64,000 bases of DNA. It comes from Wallemia ichthyophaga EXF-994. Taxonomy: Eukaryota; Basidiomycota; Wallemiomycetes; Wallemiales; Wallemiaceae. The stretch covers positions 1-64,000 of the forward strand of contig NW_008806288.1 of the NCBI RefSeq assembly GCF_000400465.1. The letters run 5' to 3'. Within the stretch, counting starts at the first letter, position 1. The number at the start of each line of letters is the position of its first letter. A program made the translations under genes and the position numbers. Shown one piece after another: positions 31,708 through 42,474 of this stretch. The notes below the pieces were generated by a model. That model worked only from the letters and a program-made list of their open reading frames with translations, ran no database searches and was not told where the DNA came from.

Positions 31708-32720
31708 TTATTCTGATATGCTGTATGTGCTATGACACGACCACAACCCCGTGTAAGATGCTTTCCATACGCTAGCTTTAGCGTTATCGCCTGAGGAAGT
31801 GAGTACGGTACTTGGGTAAGGTTAGCCGTGTGTTCTAAGAGCAAGACAAGGTGCACGCACCCAAACAGGTTCCATGAGAGACTGGCTACAACGCCGCCGT
31901 GTTCCAACTCTGCGACGAGATGACTGGTGAAGACTGGTGCGCTGCCGTCGTCCGAGTGACTGAGAGAGAGTTTGAATATCCTCACCAATCCATCGCGCGC
32001 ACCGGCAGCGACATTCCAATATCCGCGCTGGCAACCCGGTGACCAGGCGACGCTACACAGAGGCTGCTGCGTGAGACAATCCAACTGATGCGCAATACCT
32101 GGTCTGTTGGTGGTGGAGTAGGAGATGATATCGACTGCATTCGTACATCCAGCCACTACGCCCACCAAGCCACTGTACTCTTTATCGGGACACACGCTAA
32201 TAGTGTGGGTGGGTGTGCTCGGGGTGCTTGAGTTGAGTGTGGAATGCATTTGCGCTGAAGTGACATGAATGGTATGCAAACACGACCAAGTCGTCGGATC
32301 AGCAGGGATTGTTGCTTGGTATATCCGCATGAAGCCGTCAGTAGAAATACACAGCAATTGCAAAGCGCTAGGGCTACAGAACGACAGTGCGCTGATGGGG
32401 GTTTTACTCTCGGTGAATTTGGCAATCATGCGCTGATTCCTAGGTACATTCTGACGCATTTCCCATACTTTCACCGTACGGTCTGTTGAACTACTCGCGA
32501 GGAGTGTGCCGTAGGAAGGGTGGGAGTAGGAGAGAGAGGTGATGCGACCATCATGCGCTTGCTCGAGACGCTGCTCCGTATCTTCAATCCATCCGTTGTC
32601 AGCGTTGCGACGGTGCGTCGAAATGCGTCCGTCGTTCGATCCCGTAGACATGCACTCGGAATAGTAGTCGTAGCTCTGCGCTGTCACGCTCGTTTCTGCG
32701 GCGTATATCGAGCTTTGCAT
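31708..32720 (-). CDS. SEH1: nucleoporin Seh1 (WD40)
   Basis: Exons 32720-31861 and 31810-31708 give 320 aa. WD repeats: S-T-G-S-N-D-G-R-I; H-P-S-Y-G-T-L-L-A-S-S-S-T-D-R-T-V-K-V-W-E; L-Q-L-L-C-I-S-T-D-G-F-M-R-I-Y; and, after splicing, T-V-L-T-S-S-G-D-N-A-K-A-S-V-W-K-A-S-Y. The last matches the final Seh1 blade. Family: shared subunit of the Y-nucleoporin complex and the SEA/GATOR2 complex. ATG 32720 is the first ATG; the longer open frame begins with TTG, and an upstream spliced start is possible. Confidence 0.9.
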
Positions 32721-33970
32721 TCTGCGTCGTCTGTAGACCGCCTCGTCTTGGTGGTTGAGGTTAGAGAGACCAAGTGATGATAGCAAACCTACTATGAGTG
32801 ACGCCAAAGCGGACTTAGAACGGACTGCCAGGTCTTATTGAAGGTTAGAGAGAGTCGAACGAGTGAGATAAAGGCTACTGGGAGTAGCGCAGACTATTAA
32901 CAGGGAGAGGGTTTTACCCGCCTTGCTATGTCCCCCAAGACGCCGAAACGCTAGGAGAAGAGGAAAGGATTGTGGACCGCTTAAATACCGCGGCGGCGGC
33001 GGAGAATCACGTGACTCGCGCCTTGTGTTTGTTATGTTTCACGAACCCGGCTACCATCGTTCCTAGTCACGCGGCTATCGGCGTACAAACATTTGCTTCG
33101 CTGCTTAACCTCAAAGCTTTCGGCGCATTCAGTACTACGTCTTCTCTCCTCCGCCTTGGATGCATTTATTGATCATTTTTATTTTATTTTTCACCTCCCC
33201 TTGCTAGGGTTATCGTGTACAAAAAGCTGAACAGCGCCATTCCTTTCTTCTTGTGCGGCGCTTCTCTAATTTTCCCCGAGTCATTGCTTTCTGGCACTAC
33301 GGTACCCAGTACTATGCCATGAAAGTGTCGCAGAGGAGCCAGAACAACGGAAGGCTATCTTAGCGCACAGTCGCCCAGGTGCTTGCTACACCAGTCGACG
33401 TGCCGGAAAGCCCAACATATCTTGTATAGAATGTCTATGGATTTTATTGGCGTGGAGAAGGTATTAGTGTGTTTGGCTTGCGTGTTGTCGGGAAGTATGC
33501 TGTAATTTTGAGGACAGGGAAATTATTGAGCATTGAAGCAAATGGCAAAGTGTGAATTGAAATATAATCGATATGAAAGTTCATTTTGTTTATGTTGTTC
33601 TTTGCCTTTGCTGTATGCGACTGGAGTACTTCACATTATAGACCAGTTTTATGGGATATTCAACATGTTAGCTGTCTCACGTCCACATTAGCCGTCCTCC
33701 ATGAGGCTGCTCTTGAAATGCTCAGCATCCCAAAGGCGAAAATATTCATCATATTCAGTGGGGAGAACCTTAGGCAATTAAACTTAAGGCTTAATATTTC
33801 ACGATTTCGGGCCTCTTTGAAGAATTTCATCCATTTCAAGCCTGTCAATCCTTCCATACTAAATGCGAGACAAACACTAAAATTCCAAACTAAACAGACG
33901 CGGGAATACGTATAAATAGCAGACTTGATGTCCTTCAAACCGTATACACAACTGTATCAGCTAAATTAAA
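32721..33970. other. 1.2 kb spacer: SEH1 upstream region and hydrophobin promoter
   Basis: The part next to SEH1 is G+C-rich, with a short CGG run at about 32990 and a CACGTG E-box-like site at 33009-33014. The part next to the hydrophobin is AT-rich and ends in a TATA box. Overlapping open frames at 33586-33938 on both strands lack family features. No RNA gene recognised. Confidence 0.5.
33911..33918 (+). promoter_or_regulatory. TATA box of hydrophobin gene
   Basis: TATAAATA lies 60 bp upstream of the hydrophobin ATG. It is the clearest TATA box I saw, consistent with a strongly regulated, highly expressed gene. Confidence 0.7.
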
Positions 33971-34346
33971 ATGGTCAACTCATTCCAAATCGCCTCTATC
34001 GCTGCCGTCGCCGCCACCGCATTCGCTTACAAGTCTGAAAAGTACAACGTTGGGAGCTGTGAGTCGAAGTTGTTAGAGATTACATTTCATCTAACAAGAG
34101 ATAGGTAACACCGGCAAGATTCACTGCTGTAGTACTGACAAGGATGCACAAGAATCAACCGGCAAAAACGACGCCTTGATCTCGACTGGCGACATAATCT
34201 CACAACTCTCACTTAATTGCGATCAGATCCCACTTCTCATCGGGATAGCTATCGAGGATGAATGCAAGTCGACTCCATCATGCTGTGAAGATGCCAAAAG
34301 TGACTCACCAATTTCACTTACATGTAACCCACTCCCACTCATCTAA
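33971..34346 (+). CDS. class I hydrophobin
   Basis: Exons 33971-34058 and 34105-34346 give 109 aa; each exon is too short to stand out as an open frame. A signal peptide (M-V-N-S-F-Q-I-A-S-I-A-A-V-A-A-T-A-F-A) precedes eight cysteines in the hydrophobin order C-x6-CC-x29-C-x14-C-x5-CC-x12-C. The C-C pairs are in I-H-C-C-S and P-S-C-C-E, and the protein ends N-P-L-P-L-I. These spacings fit class I. Family: secreted amphipathic proteins that self-assemble on hyphal and spore surfaces. The intron falls inside the codon of the first cysteine. Strong TATA box upstream. Identification rests on cysteine pattern and secretion signal and is solid. Confidence 0.93.
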
Positions 34347-34793
34347 GCGGATTATATTGGCTATTGGCTATACCATTCAACTGTAGATTTATATGTTATA
34401 TTACACCATGCACAGTGTTTTAGATTGACTCAGATCGTAAGCTGTGTTGATAGCTGAGACATTCAACGATTAAAATGTAACTGGCACAGCTGAGACAGAA
34501 TAATTTGTCGTTCATCAATCAATATTCATCGTTCATTTCAAGTTTTCAACGTAATTCAAATTCACTTCTCCGCGTGGAGCGTACAGAAGCAATGAAATAA
34601 TATTCTCAGCTGCAAATAATCTCAAAAGACCATCGACAGCTGTCAAAGTTGTACACAACCACAGTCATCTCATTTCCAAAGTTTCTGAGAGTAGCAATGG
34701 ACATCAAACGCGTAGATAGTTGATGGTAGATATACATATTATTATATTACAGCAGCATTTTCGAGATAAAGTTGCTCGTTTACTACGTCCATC
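34347..34793. other. intergenic
   Basis: AT-rich 3' flank of the hydrophobin and promoter of the next gene. Nothing else recognisable. Confidence 0.6.
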
Positions 34794-35637
34794 ATGGCTG
34801 ATTACTGGTAAGGATGTGTGCTGAGGAGTTTAGAAGTCAGAAGCTAAGAAGGTATCAGGAAGTCAACACCCAAATACCACTGCAAGTACTGCGATATCAC
34901 TATAAACGATGACGCGTGAGTGTATTTTTGCTGTTTTGGCAATGACAACGAGAAGGTATCTAATTATTACCGACGCAGACCGGTACGCTAGTAAACAACA
35001 CAAAGAAGCACAATAACACTAACAAACCAAAAGTCACGCTCACAACACGAGAATGGACTGAAGCACAAGGGTAACAAGGACAGGTTTATTAGAAGTATTT
35101 ACAAGCGCTCAGAGCAGAATGAGCGAGACAGGGCATTTGAGGAACGTGAGTTACGTAGATTGGAGGGTGTAAGTGGAGGTCGCTGCGTGGTGTGATATGA
35201 TGACTGATATAATCCAGATTGGCGGTGCAGCCAGCACGAAAGAGACTGCAACAGGTTTGAAAACACCAGGGAATAAAACAACAAGCAGTCGAAAGGCTCA
35301 AGCGAGTAGAGACCCATATGCGAATTACACAACGGCGAAATCGCTGGGATATGAGGAGGCCGGGATGACGCAGGAACCGAGAGGAGTCCAAATTGGATTA
35401 GAAGGGAGCGTAGGTGGTTGGGAGGAAGTACCAAGTATTCCAAACGCGGCCGCAAATGAAAAGAATAAAAGGGGTAATTCATCACCTCCACCTCCGCCAC
35501 ACGAGAAATCGGATCAGGGGGAAATGGATTTGAATGCAACAAAGACGGCAAGCAGTGGAGAAATATACATACCAGGTAAAACTAACACGCAGAATACAAC
35601 AGAAGTGAAATTCAAGAAGAGAAAGACTAAAAAATAA
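34794..35637 (+). CDS. WBP4: WBP4-like spliceosomal protein with U1-type zinc finger
   Basis: Exons 34794-34807, 34859-34915, 34979-34982 (4 nt), 35034-35168 and 35218-35637 give 209 aa. The N-terminus M-A-D-Y-W-K-S-T-P-K-Y-H-C-K-Y-C starts a matrin/U1-C-type zinc finger, C-x2-C then Q-H-E-N-G-L-K-H. N-K-D-R-F-I-R-S-I-Y-K-R follows. The rest is polar with a Pro run and a Lys-rich tail. Family: WBP4/FBP21 spliceosome components; the human protein also has two WW domains, none of which is visible here. The finger reads correctly only if the 4-nt exon ACCG is included. The next gene starts 55 bp downstream on the same strand. Confidence 0.85.
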
Positions 35638-35692
35638 AATTACTTAATCCGTTACCCTTTGGTTGATTTACTCACCACAGGTCTCTCTTCTA

Positions 35693-37336
35693 ATGACGAC
35701 CAAAATGGAAGAGGGGAACGATATAAATTATATCAATGTACCGTTCTACCAGCCCAATAAAGGAACATTGAATACCTCATTGACAATCTTGGTTGAGATT
35801 TTGTTCAACAGCCAAAGCCAGCCATCCACCAAGCAACTTCGAGTCGTTTTCGGAAATGTCGCAGTCGCTACAAAGGTTAAGCAATTGGATTATAAGGATT
35901 TATACGATTTGGGCTTGAATCCTGCCAATGTCAATGGAAACTTATGCGTCATTGCACAAGCCCCGCCTTTGGAACACACACAGTGGCTATCACATAGGGT
36001 ACCTTTGATTCTACAGGCTTTGGATAACTCAACTATTACCGACTCGATCGAATTCGGCTACTTTGATTACCTCTGTGAGTTATTCACACAGCATTAATTA
36101 CACCGCTTACCCGTTCCAGCTAACCCTTCAAATTCGAATTACAACTCTTTTATCTCCCCTCCTCAGTTTCACGACGACAATCCTCAGTCTTCTACCTCAT
36201 ATCAACCTTTCTCTCTCCCACAATCACCTTACCAGCCTTCACCTCAACATCCTGTTAAGATCGAGCAGCCACTTAGCCCCACCCTTGCACAAACGAAAAG
36301 CCCTGCTCTCGCTCAGCCTACTCAGCCTATTCCTCAATCTATTCAACAATCTCAGTCAATCCAACAGATACGACAACCACCTCCACCAACAACTGCTCCC
36401 ATGCCTCCACCTGTAGCTCCTCCAATACCTACGGGTGCAATGCAAGAACCTCCATTAGTTAGAACTTCCCAACTCCCTACTGGTCCCTCTGGTGAGAGTC
36501 TCAGCCCTGAAGCCAACAGAGCTACTCTGGTCTTTCACGGCAACTTGTTGGATATGGCTTCTTCGTGGACTCAAGAGGAATGGGAGAATAGACGTAGACT
36601 CGTTCAATTCTGGAGGAGGCAGGAAGGTCCCGTTGTTCATGCCACCTTCAGACCTATCACACAGGCTGAGTATAATCAAGATTCTGTTGTTATCAGTTGC
36701 ATTTTTAGAGAAGACAAAAATGAGTGCTTCGTCACTTCAGTTGATGCTATTTATTTATTAGAAGCGTTGGTCGGTATAAGATTTACTGTTGAAGAGAAAA
36801 ACAGAATCAGAAGGAATCTTGAGGGATTCAAACCAATTACTGTATCAAAGACCAAGGCTGAATCTGAAGCTTTCTTCAAACTTATCATGAGCTTCCCTAA
36901 TCCGAAGCCAAGGAATATTGAAAAAGACGTCAAGGTATTCCCATGGTCCATCTTATCGGAGGCATTGAAGAAGATAATCAGCAAATATTCAGCTGATTAT
37001 AATAACGAGCTTGGTGCTATACAACATCAACAATTAGAATCTCCAGCGTCACAGCATTCACACAATCAATCATTTGATCAGATGTCTCCATCAAGTGCCA
37101 GACAATTTGACTTTTCACAGTTTGTCAAGCCAGAAGAAGAGGATGATGAGAATAGCTACAGTCAGCCACCTCACGCTGCGTATCTCAACAGCTTAAGAGA
37201 GGAGCCAACGACGAGTCCCCCAAGCGTTCCAAACATTCCACAGGGTGGTGTTGGAGGGAGCGTAGGCGATCTAGGAGGCATAGTAGGAAACAGTGGAGGC
37301 GTTGGTGCTGGACCGTCGTCTTGGGTGTACAAATGA
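35693..37336 (+). CDS. medA: Medusa-like developmental transcription regulator
   Basis: Exons 35693-36074 and 36120-37336 give 532 aa. The conserved DUF7082-type domain (about residues 290-450) has W-T-Q-E-E-W-E-N-R-R-R-L-V-Q-F-W-R-R, E-C-F-V-T-S-V-D-A-I-Y-L-L-E, V-E-E-K-N-R-I-R-R-N-L-E-G-F and F-P-N-P-K-P-R-N-I-E-K-D-V-K-V. These match Medusa/Acr1/Ren1 proteins of filamentous fungi. The N-terminal roughly 130 residues form a conserved beta-rich region; the middle is Pro/Gln/Ser-rich and the C-terminus Gly-rich. Family: nuclear regulators of conidiation and adhesion. Start chosen at 35693 (first ATG); an upstream exon is possible because CACCACAG precedes it. Confidence 0.88.
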
Positions 37337-37646
37337 GCAAGACAGTAAGCTGGCCTTTATATGTCTTGGAGACTGTCGCTCTAGATTAAGCTATAGCTAT
37401 AGCTTAACTTTTTCTCGCCTACTCGTCTTAACTTATTATTTAATCGACTTATAAAACAAATGTAAAATTACTGGAATGTTGCTTTGTTATTTATTTCTAT
37501 GTTATTATTATTATCTTTTAATTCATATTTTGTTTTCTTTGTTGGTTTTTAAACGTTTTTGTGTTAAACTTGGATTGTGTACATTGAGCCACAGTGACAG
37601 TCACAGCCATAGCAGAGAAATCAAACTACTACACACACAAACACAC
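37337..37646. other. AT-rich intergenic, SNX3 promoter
   Basis: A/T-rich with a palindromic AGCTATAGCTATAGCT-like stretch near 37389-37405. The frame upstream of SNX3 is open from an ATG at 37476, but this reads as low-complexity hydrophobic sequence. Confidence 0.55.
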
Positions 37647-38135
37647 ATGTCCATATCAAATCCATTTATCAGGGCCCCGTCTAGTGACTTGAACCCATCT
37701 GCTCTCCTATCCAACACAGCTGTACGCCCTCAGACAGCAGAGGAGATGTACGGTGCACCTGAGAATTTCCTCGAGATTGAAGTGTGTAATCCAATAACGC
37801 ATAGCTCCGGCAGATCCAAGTACACAACGTATGATATACACCTAGCCACCAATATACCTGCATTCAAACTCAAGAACTCTGTTGTTAGGCGTCGTTATTC
37901 AGATTTTGAGGTTTTCAGGGATATCCTCGAAAGAGAGAGCTCGAGGGTGAATGTACCTGCTTTGCCAGGTAAGGTGTTCACTAACAGGTTCACTGATGAA
38001 GTTATACAAACACGCAGAGAGGGTCTCGAGAGGTTTGTACAGATCGTTGCAGGCCACCCTCTTCTTCAGACAGGCTCTAAAGTGCTCTGCGCCTTCTTAC
38101 AGGATCCTAGTTGGGACCGTACTCAGTGGATCTGA
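37647..38135 (+). CDS. SNX3: sorting nexin 3 / Grd19 (PX domain)
   Basis: Intronless, 162 aa, the usual Snx3 length. The PX domain has [12 protein letters not shown]-x-type strand T-Y-D-I-H-L-A-T-N, and the phosphoinositide-binding [10 protein letters not shown]. It continues with [13 protein letters not shown] and R-R-E-G-L-E-R-F-V. Family: PI3P-binding endosomal adaptor for retromer-dependent recycling. ATG 37647 gives the conserved short N-terminus; a longer in-frame ATG at 37476 was rejected. Confidence 0.95.
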   Translation: MSISNPFIRAPSSDLNPSALLSNTAVRPQTAEEMYGAPENFLEIEVCNPITHSSGRSKYTTYDIHLATNIPAFKLKNSVVRRRYSDFEVFRDILERESSRVNVPALPGKVFTNRFTDEVIQTRREGLERFVQIVAGHPLLQTGSKVLCAFLQDPSWDRTQWI

Positions 38136-38273
38136 TCTTGTCCTATCTCACGCTCTGCCAATACCCTCCAAATCAAACGTTCACGTTTTACTCTTGATAG
38201 TATGATAGTTTTCTAGTATTCTATATATTAAATGCATCTCGAAAATATCCTTTTATGTCTTTTATCTCATGTC

Positions 38274-39962
38274 TCATGTCACGGGCGCTGATGCGCCTAC
38301 AAAGTAGTCTTGTTCCATTTTATTTCTCAGCTGCGCGTCTCTCTCTTCTTTAGCAGCAATCATGCGCACATTAGCGCGGCTCTGTCGCCTTCTCGCCGCT
38401 ACCTGCGCCCACACCTGCGGCATCCACGTGTTACCTGCGACGTTCAACAGTCTGTTGTGAAGTTTAAGTGTAGAGGTACGATCGTTGATTATCCGCAAAT
38501 CTGTATCTAGTTTGGTTGTGAGATTGTTGAATGTACTGTCGTCTAATGCTCTGCCTTGGTCACTATTTAGCAAATGCACTATCTTCTCCTCATAAGCTTT
38601 CATCCATTCACGTAACTCGTCATGCTCCTTTGCCTGCTCTTTCATGATAAACGGCAGCTGCTCGAGCATATACTTGATCACTCCCATTTTCTGGTAGTGA
38701 TGGTCGAGCAATCCAAGTCTTATCGACGTGAGGAGCTGGGCAGAGAAGAAAATACGCGGAATTTTTATATGTTTATATTTCAGCGTGTCTATAGTTGCAG
38801 TTTCGAGGAGATTTTTTCTGAATGCTGCATTTGCTACTCGTTCTTCTTTGCATGCTGATATAATGTAGCGAATGTAGTGCTTCGCGAGGAATGACGGTCC
38901 TTGTCGCGTGACATGGTAAAGCAATCTGTCGAATACAGTTACTGAAAGATTTTTTCCATTCACTGCAACAGTCTCTGATGATTCTTCCTCTGGTGTTGTC
39001 TTCCATACGTATGTCTGTACACCATCCGTCTTGATTGGGTTGACTAGCGCTTCGAATACACTGATCAGCGTACTCAGATTGCTGTGGTTGCCGACGGCAT
39101 CTACTATACTCCTCAGCACCGATGGAGATACTTTGGGTGGAGAGATATGAGGATTCTGAGATAAAAAGTCGAGAAATTGAATAGGTTGATGATCTGGATT
39201 ATATATGTCAATACCATAGGTAGATTGAAGGAGTTGATTCAGTCCATCAAAGTCATGGATATCTTTCAATATAGACAAGACATAATTGTAAGTATCTTGA
39301 TTGGGCTGAATTGATTTGTTGGCCATCTCTTCTAATAAGCCTGATATCTCAGCACTGATAATCCTCTGTGGGCGTGGATCTTTGTGGTTGTTTCTGTTCT
39401 GACGGTGTATCCACCTCACGTATCCCATCAAGGTAGAATTGTAACACGCAGCATCGATTGGGAGACCGCTGTCCAAGATTTCTCTCATAATTCTCCTGCA
39501 ACCACTCCTCGAACCCATAAGGGAGAATCTATTGAGGATGAATTTGTAGTCTTCTAAGCTTGGGGAGTGGTTGTGTATGCGCATTTGATCAATTATAAAG
39601 CGCAGTCTATCCTGGTTGTGCAGATAACGCTCAATAACGTTGCGATCGAATTTCTTTGGAGGGCTGTTGGTGCATCTTTGGAGAACGAATTGGTGGATCG
39701 AGAGGGGAAGGAAACCAGCCTGATTTGAGTCAATACACTGACGATACTTTTGCCAGATTTTGTTATTCTTGTTAAGCTCTTCTGACTCCAATTCGAGCTC
39801 ATCGTAAAGCCAACGTACTGATCTCGGCAGATTCTTTGCTCTCCGCAGCTGTGAGTGAATGAGAATGAGAATTCAAATGTAGACAAAACAACGCACATTC
39901 ACACCTGTGAACTTCTCGAACAGGCTGGCTGTGTTCGCGCCCCGACGAAATCTCGAGATCAT
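38274..39962 (-). CDS. mitochondrial pentatricopeptide-like protein
   Basis: Exons 39962-39903 and 39848-38274 give 544 aa. The N-terminus M-I-S-R-F-R-R-G-A-N-T-A-S-L-F is a likely mitochondrial presequence. Helical pairs of PPR type include D-Y-K-F-I-L-N-R-F-S-L-M-G-S, C-Y-N-S-T-L-M-G-Y-V-R and P-N-Q-D-T-Y-N-Y-V-L-S-I-L-K-D. The later two-thirds is also alpha-helical without clear repeats. Inference: organellar RNA metabolism, as in other fungal PPR proteins. I cannot match it to one named member. The exon junction gives F-T-G then L-R-R-A-K with donor GTGAAT. Confidence 0.75.
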
Positions 39963-40369
39963 CAACGTAAGTGATGAAGAGAGAAATAGCTATGCATAAC
40001 TGCCGATAGCGTATAGTGTGATATTTTAGAAGTATTTTATAACTCTCCGCGCTGTCAAACTCTATTTGCCCAGGCAGCGTTGAGATGTGTTAAAACGTCG
40101 TATGGGAGATAGATCGAGTAATAATTACAAAATGAATGCTTATAAATATCAAGTATCTTCAATTAACGCAGCTGAGTAGCTGTCAAATCACAAAATTTAG
40201 ACAAGTATTTAAATGTAGCTGAGACTATTAAAATATACTTGAACTGATTTACAAATGAATTTATTAAATTTACTTGAATCTAAATTTTATTCAAGTTTAC
40301 AAGAAGACTACGACGCTTGAACCTCGACTGCTTCCACTTGAACAACTAAAATACTAAAATCAAGTCAAA
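39963..40369. promoter_or_regulatory. G-alpha promoter region with repeated ACTTGA-type motifs
   Basis: The AT-rich spacer upstream of the G-alpha gene holds many copies of ACTTGAA or its reverse complement between about 40149 and 40370 (for example 40238, 40271, 40291 and 40335). Related copies continue in the first introns. Confidence 0.45.
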
Positions 40370-41586
40370 ATGGGCTGTCTCCAGTGGGTGCTATTGATTC
40401 TTTAGTTTTACTTGAATTTTACTAACCCAGCCTTTTAGATCCACGGAAGATGCGGGTAAAGCCAGTGTGTACTTGATTCAATCTCTTTCTATCACAGCTC
40501 ACACCTTATCAAAGGAAACGATAGCATTGATCAGCAACTCAAGAAAGACCGGGCTAACCTTAGGAATGAAGTCAAGATGCTTCTCCTCGGTGCTGGTGAA
40601 TCTGGAAAATCAACCATTCTTAAGCAAATGAAGCTGATCCACCAAGGCTCTTATAGCCCGGAAGAGCGTGACGCTTATAAAGAAATTATCTTCTCAAACA
40701 CAGTTCAATCTATGAGGGTTATCATCGAGGCGATGGATATGATGGGTATCGAATTAAGAAATCCTTCAATGAACAACCAATCTGCTCAAGTCATACTCAG
40801 CTTACCTGCTCAAATTGATATCGAAATGATGACTCCTCAAGTTTTCGAAGCTATCGGCTCTCTTTGGTCTGATCCCGGTGTTCAACATACTTTTACAAAG
40901 TCTAGAGAATATCAGCTCAACGACAGTGCTCAATACTACTTCGATAGTATCGATAGAATGGCTAGCGGTGATTACCTTCCAACTGACCAGGATGTTTTAC
41001 GTTCGAGAGTTAAGACAACGGGTATAACTGAGACAACGTTTAAAATTGGTGAACTCACTTACAAGCTCTTTGATGTCGGTGGTCAACGCTCTGAGCGTAA
41101 AAAGTGGATTCATTGTTTTGAGAATGTCACTGCTATAGTTTTCTTAGTCGCAATAAGTGAATACGATCAAAAGCTTTACGAGGATGAATCAGTTAATAGA
41201 ATGCAAGAAGCTTTAACGTTATTTGATTCAATTTGCAATTCTAGGTGGTTTGTTAGAACTTCGATTATTCTCTTCTTAAACAAGATCGACATCTTCAAAG
41301 AAAAGCTAGAAGTGTCTCCAGTAAAGGATTACTTTAGTGATTACAAGGGTCAAAATGACTATGATAGTGCTTGCGAATACATATTAAATAGATTCGTCGA
41401 GCTAAACCAATCAGAAGTCAAACAAATCTATGCTCACTTTACATGCGCTACAGACACCAATCAAATCAAATTCGTCTTGTCAGCCATCAATGATATCGTT
41501 ATACAGACTAATCGTGAGTAATGAAATGAGAATATACTTTAAGTAACTCACAGACAAATACAGTCCGTGATTGCGGTCTCCTCTAA
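40370..41586 (+). CDS. heterotrimeric G-protein alpha subunit (Gi-like)
   Basis: Exons 40370-40383, 40439-40455, 40515-41513 and 41564-41586 give 350 aa. M-G-C at the start predicts N-myristoylation and palmitoylation. Nucleotide motifs are intact: G-A-G-E-S-G-K-S-T, the switch I Arg region R-V-K-T-T-G-I, D-V-G-G-Q-R-S-E, N-K-I-D and T-C-A-T-D. The last exon encodes L-R-D-C-G-L-L, whose Cys marks the Gi/Gpa1 class. Family: GTPase coupling pheromone or nutrient receptors to adenylate cyclase or MAPK. The third exon starts at acceptor CAAAG (40514), the only in-frame choice that yields A-G-N-D-S-I-D-Q-Q-L-K-K-D-R. Two tiny 5' exons (14 and 17 nt) are unusual. Confidence 0.96.
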
Positions 41587-41811
41587 TCAACTTGAAAGTA
41601 GAAGTAGTCAAATTCAAATACCCAGTTTCTACGTCATGCTTTTAATCGCGTTTGCTTCTTCTTTAAACCAAGTTTATGTCTACACTACAAAGAAAAGAAG
41701 AATATTGACAAGTTCTTTTATGCATTTCATTTACATTTCCTGTTTAATAAACAAAATAAAGTTGATTTCAATTGATAAAGAGGAGTTCATAACCCATTTC
41801 AACCAACTTCG

Positions 41812-42385
41812 ATGAGTTTAACCAATTTGAAGCAATATGTCGACCCAGCAGGTGTATTCTGCTTGAACGTGGAAGATGAGAATGCTGTGAAGCAGCTCCT
41901 AGGAAGAACTGGATCTGGTATTGGATTGATTACTTCAGATGCAGACGAGAACCTGCTGTGTAGCATTGCGTTTGATCAGACAGTAAAAGTGAGCTCCTTC
42001 AAGCTCGGACACACGGATTTAGAATATGCACCTAAAGATATCAAGGTGTTCATCAACTTACCAGAACTTGATTTCGATAAGGCAGAAGATGATCTAGAGA
42101 CGCCTAAGGGTGATGCCATGGCTATTTTGACATTAAATGAGAAGCAAGCTGTTGGTGAGGAGAGTGTTCAGCTTCGTTTCGTCAGATTCCAAGCTGTGAA
42201 TTCGATACAAGTCTATGTGAAATCTAATTATGGTGGTGGGGATGTTGTGAGTGTGGTTGTGTATTCCGTATTGACTCCGCTAACTCTCCTCGCTCCCATC
42301 ACAGACCAAGATCAGTCAAGTAGACTTCTACGGACAGAGCGTTCACACGACAAAGATGAGCAACTTCGGTAAAGACGATGAATAA
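41812..42385 (+). CDS. stand-alone PITH-domain protein (TXNL1-type, no thioredoxin domain)
   Basis: Exons 41812-42246 and 42305-42385 give 171 aa. Conserved PITH blocks: A-G-V-F-C-L-N-V-E-D-E-N, I-T-S-D-A-D-E-N-L-L-C-S-I-A-F, P-K-D-I-K-V-F-I-N-L-P, L-R-F-V-R-F-Q-A-V-N-S-I-Q-V-Y-V and F-Y-G-Q-S-V-H-T-T-K-M-S-N-F. These resemble the C-terminal domain of TXNL1, a proteasome-associated thioredoxin-like protein. The N-terminal thioredoxin half is absent; the 225 bp upstream to the G-alpha stop do not encode it. Role inferred: proteasome-linked factor. Confidence 0.9.
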
Positions 42386-42474
42386 GCCAATTTATATAAT
42401 TGTACAATAATTCCATTAATTCATCCCTCTATCCTACAAGATTGGTTGAACTTCGACCATCATCTACAAATCTA

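Noticed and set aside
32836-32870. AGTCGAAC resembling a minus-strand T-loop
   Set aside because: The flanking bases do not pair as a T-stem and no other tRNA arms are visible.
33586-33938. Overlapping open frames of about 100 codons on both strands upstream of the hydrophobin
   Set aside because: No motif, no good intron evidence; position and TATA box mark it as promoter.
37476-37646. An in-frame ATG extension that would add a membrane helix to SNX3
   Set aside because: AT-rich low-complexity sequence in the promoter position; ATG 37647 gives the exact usual Snx3 length.
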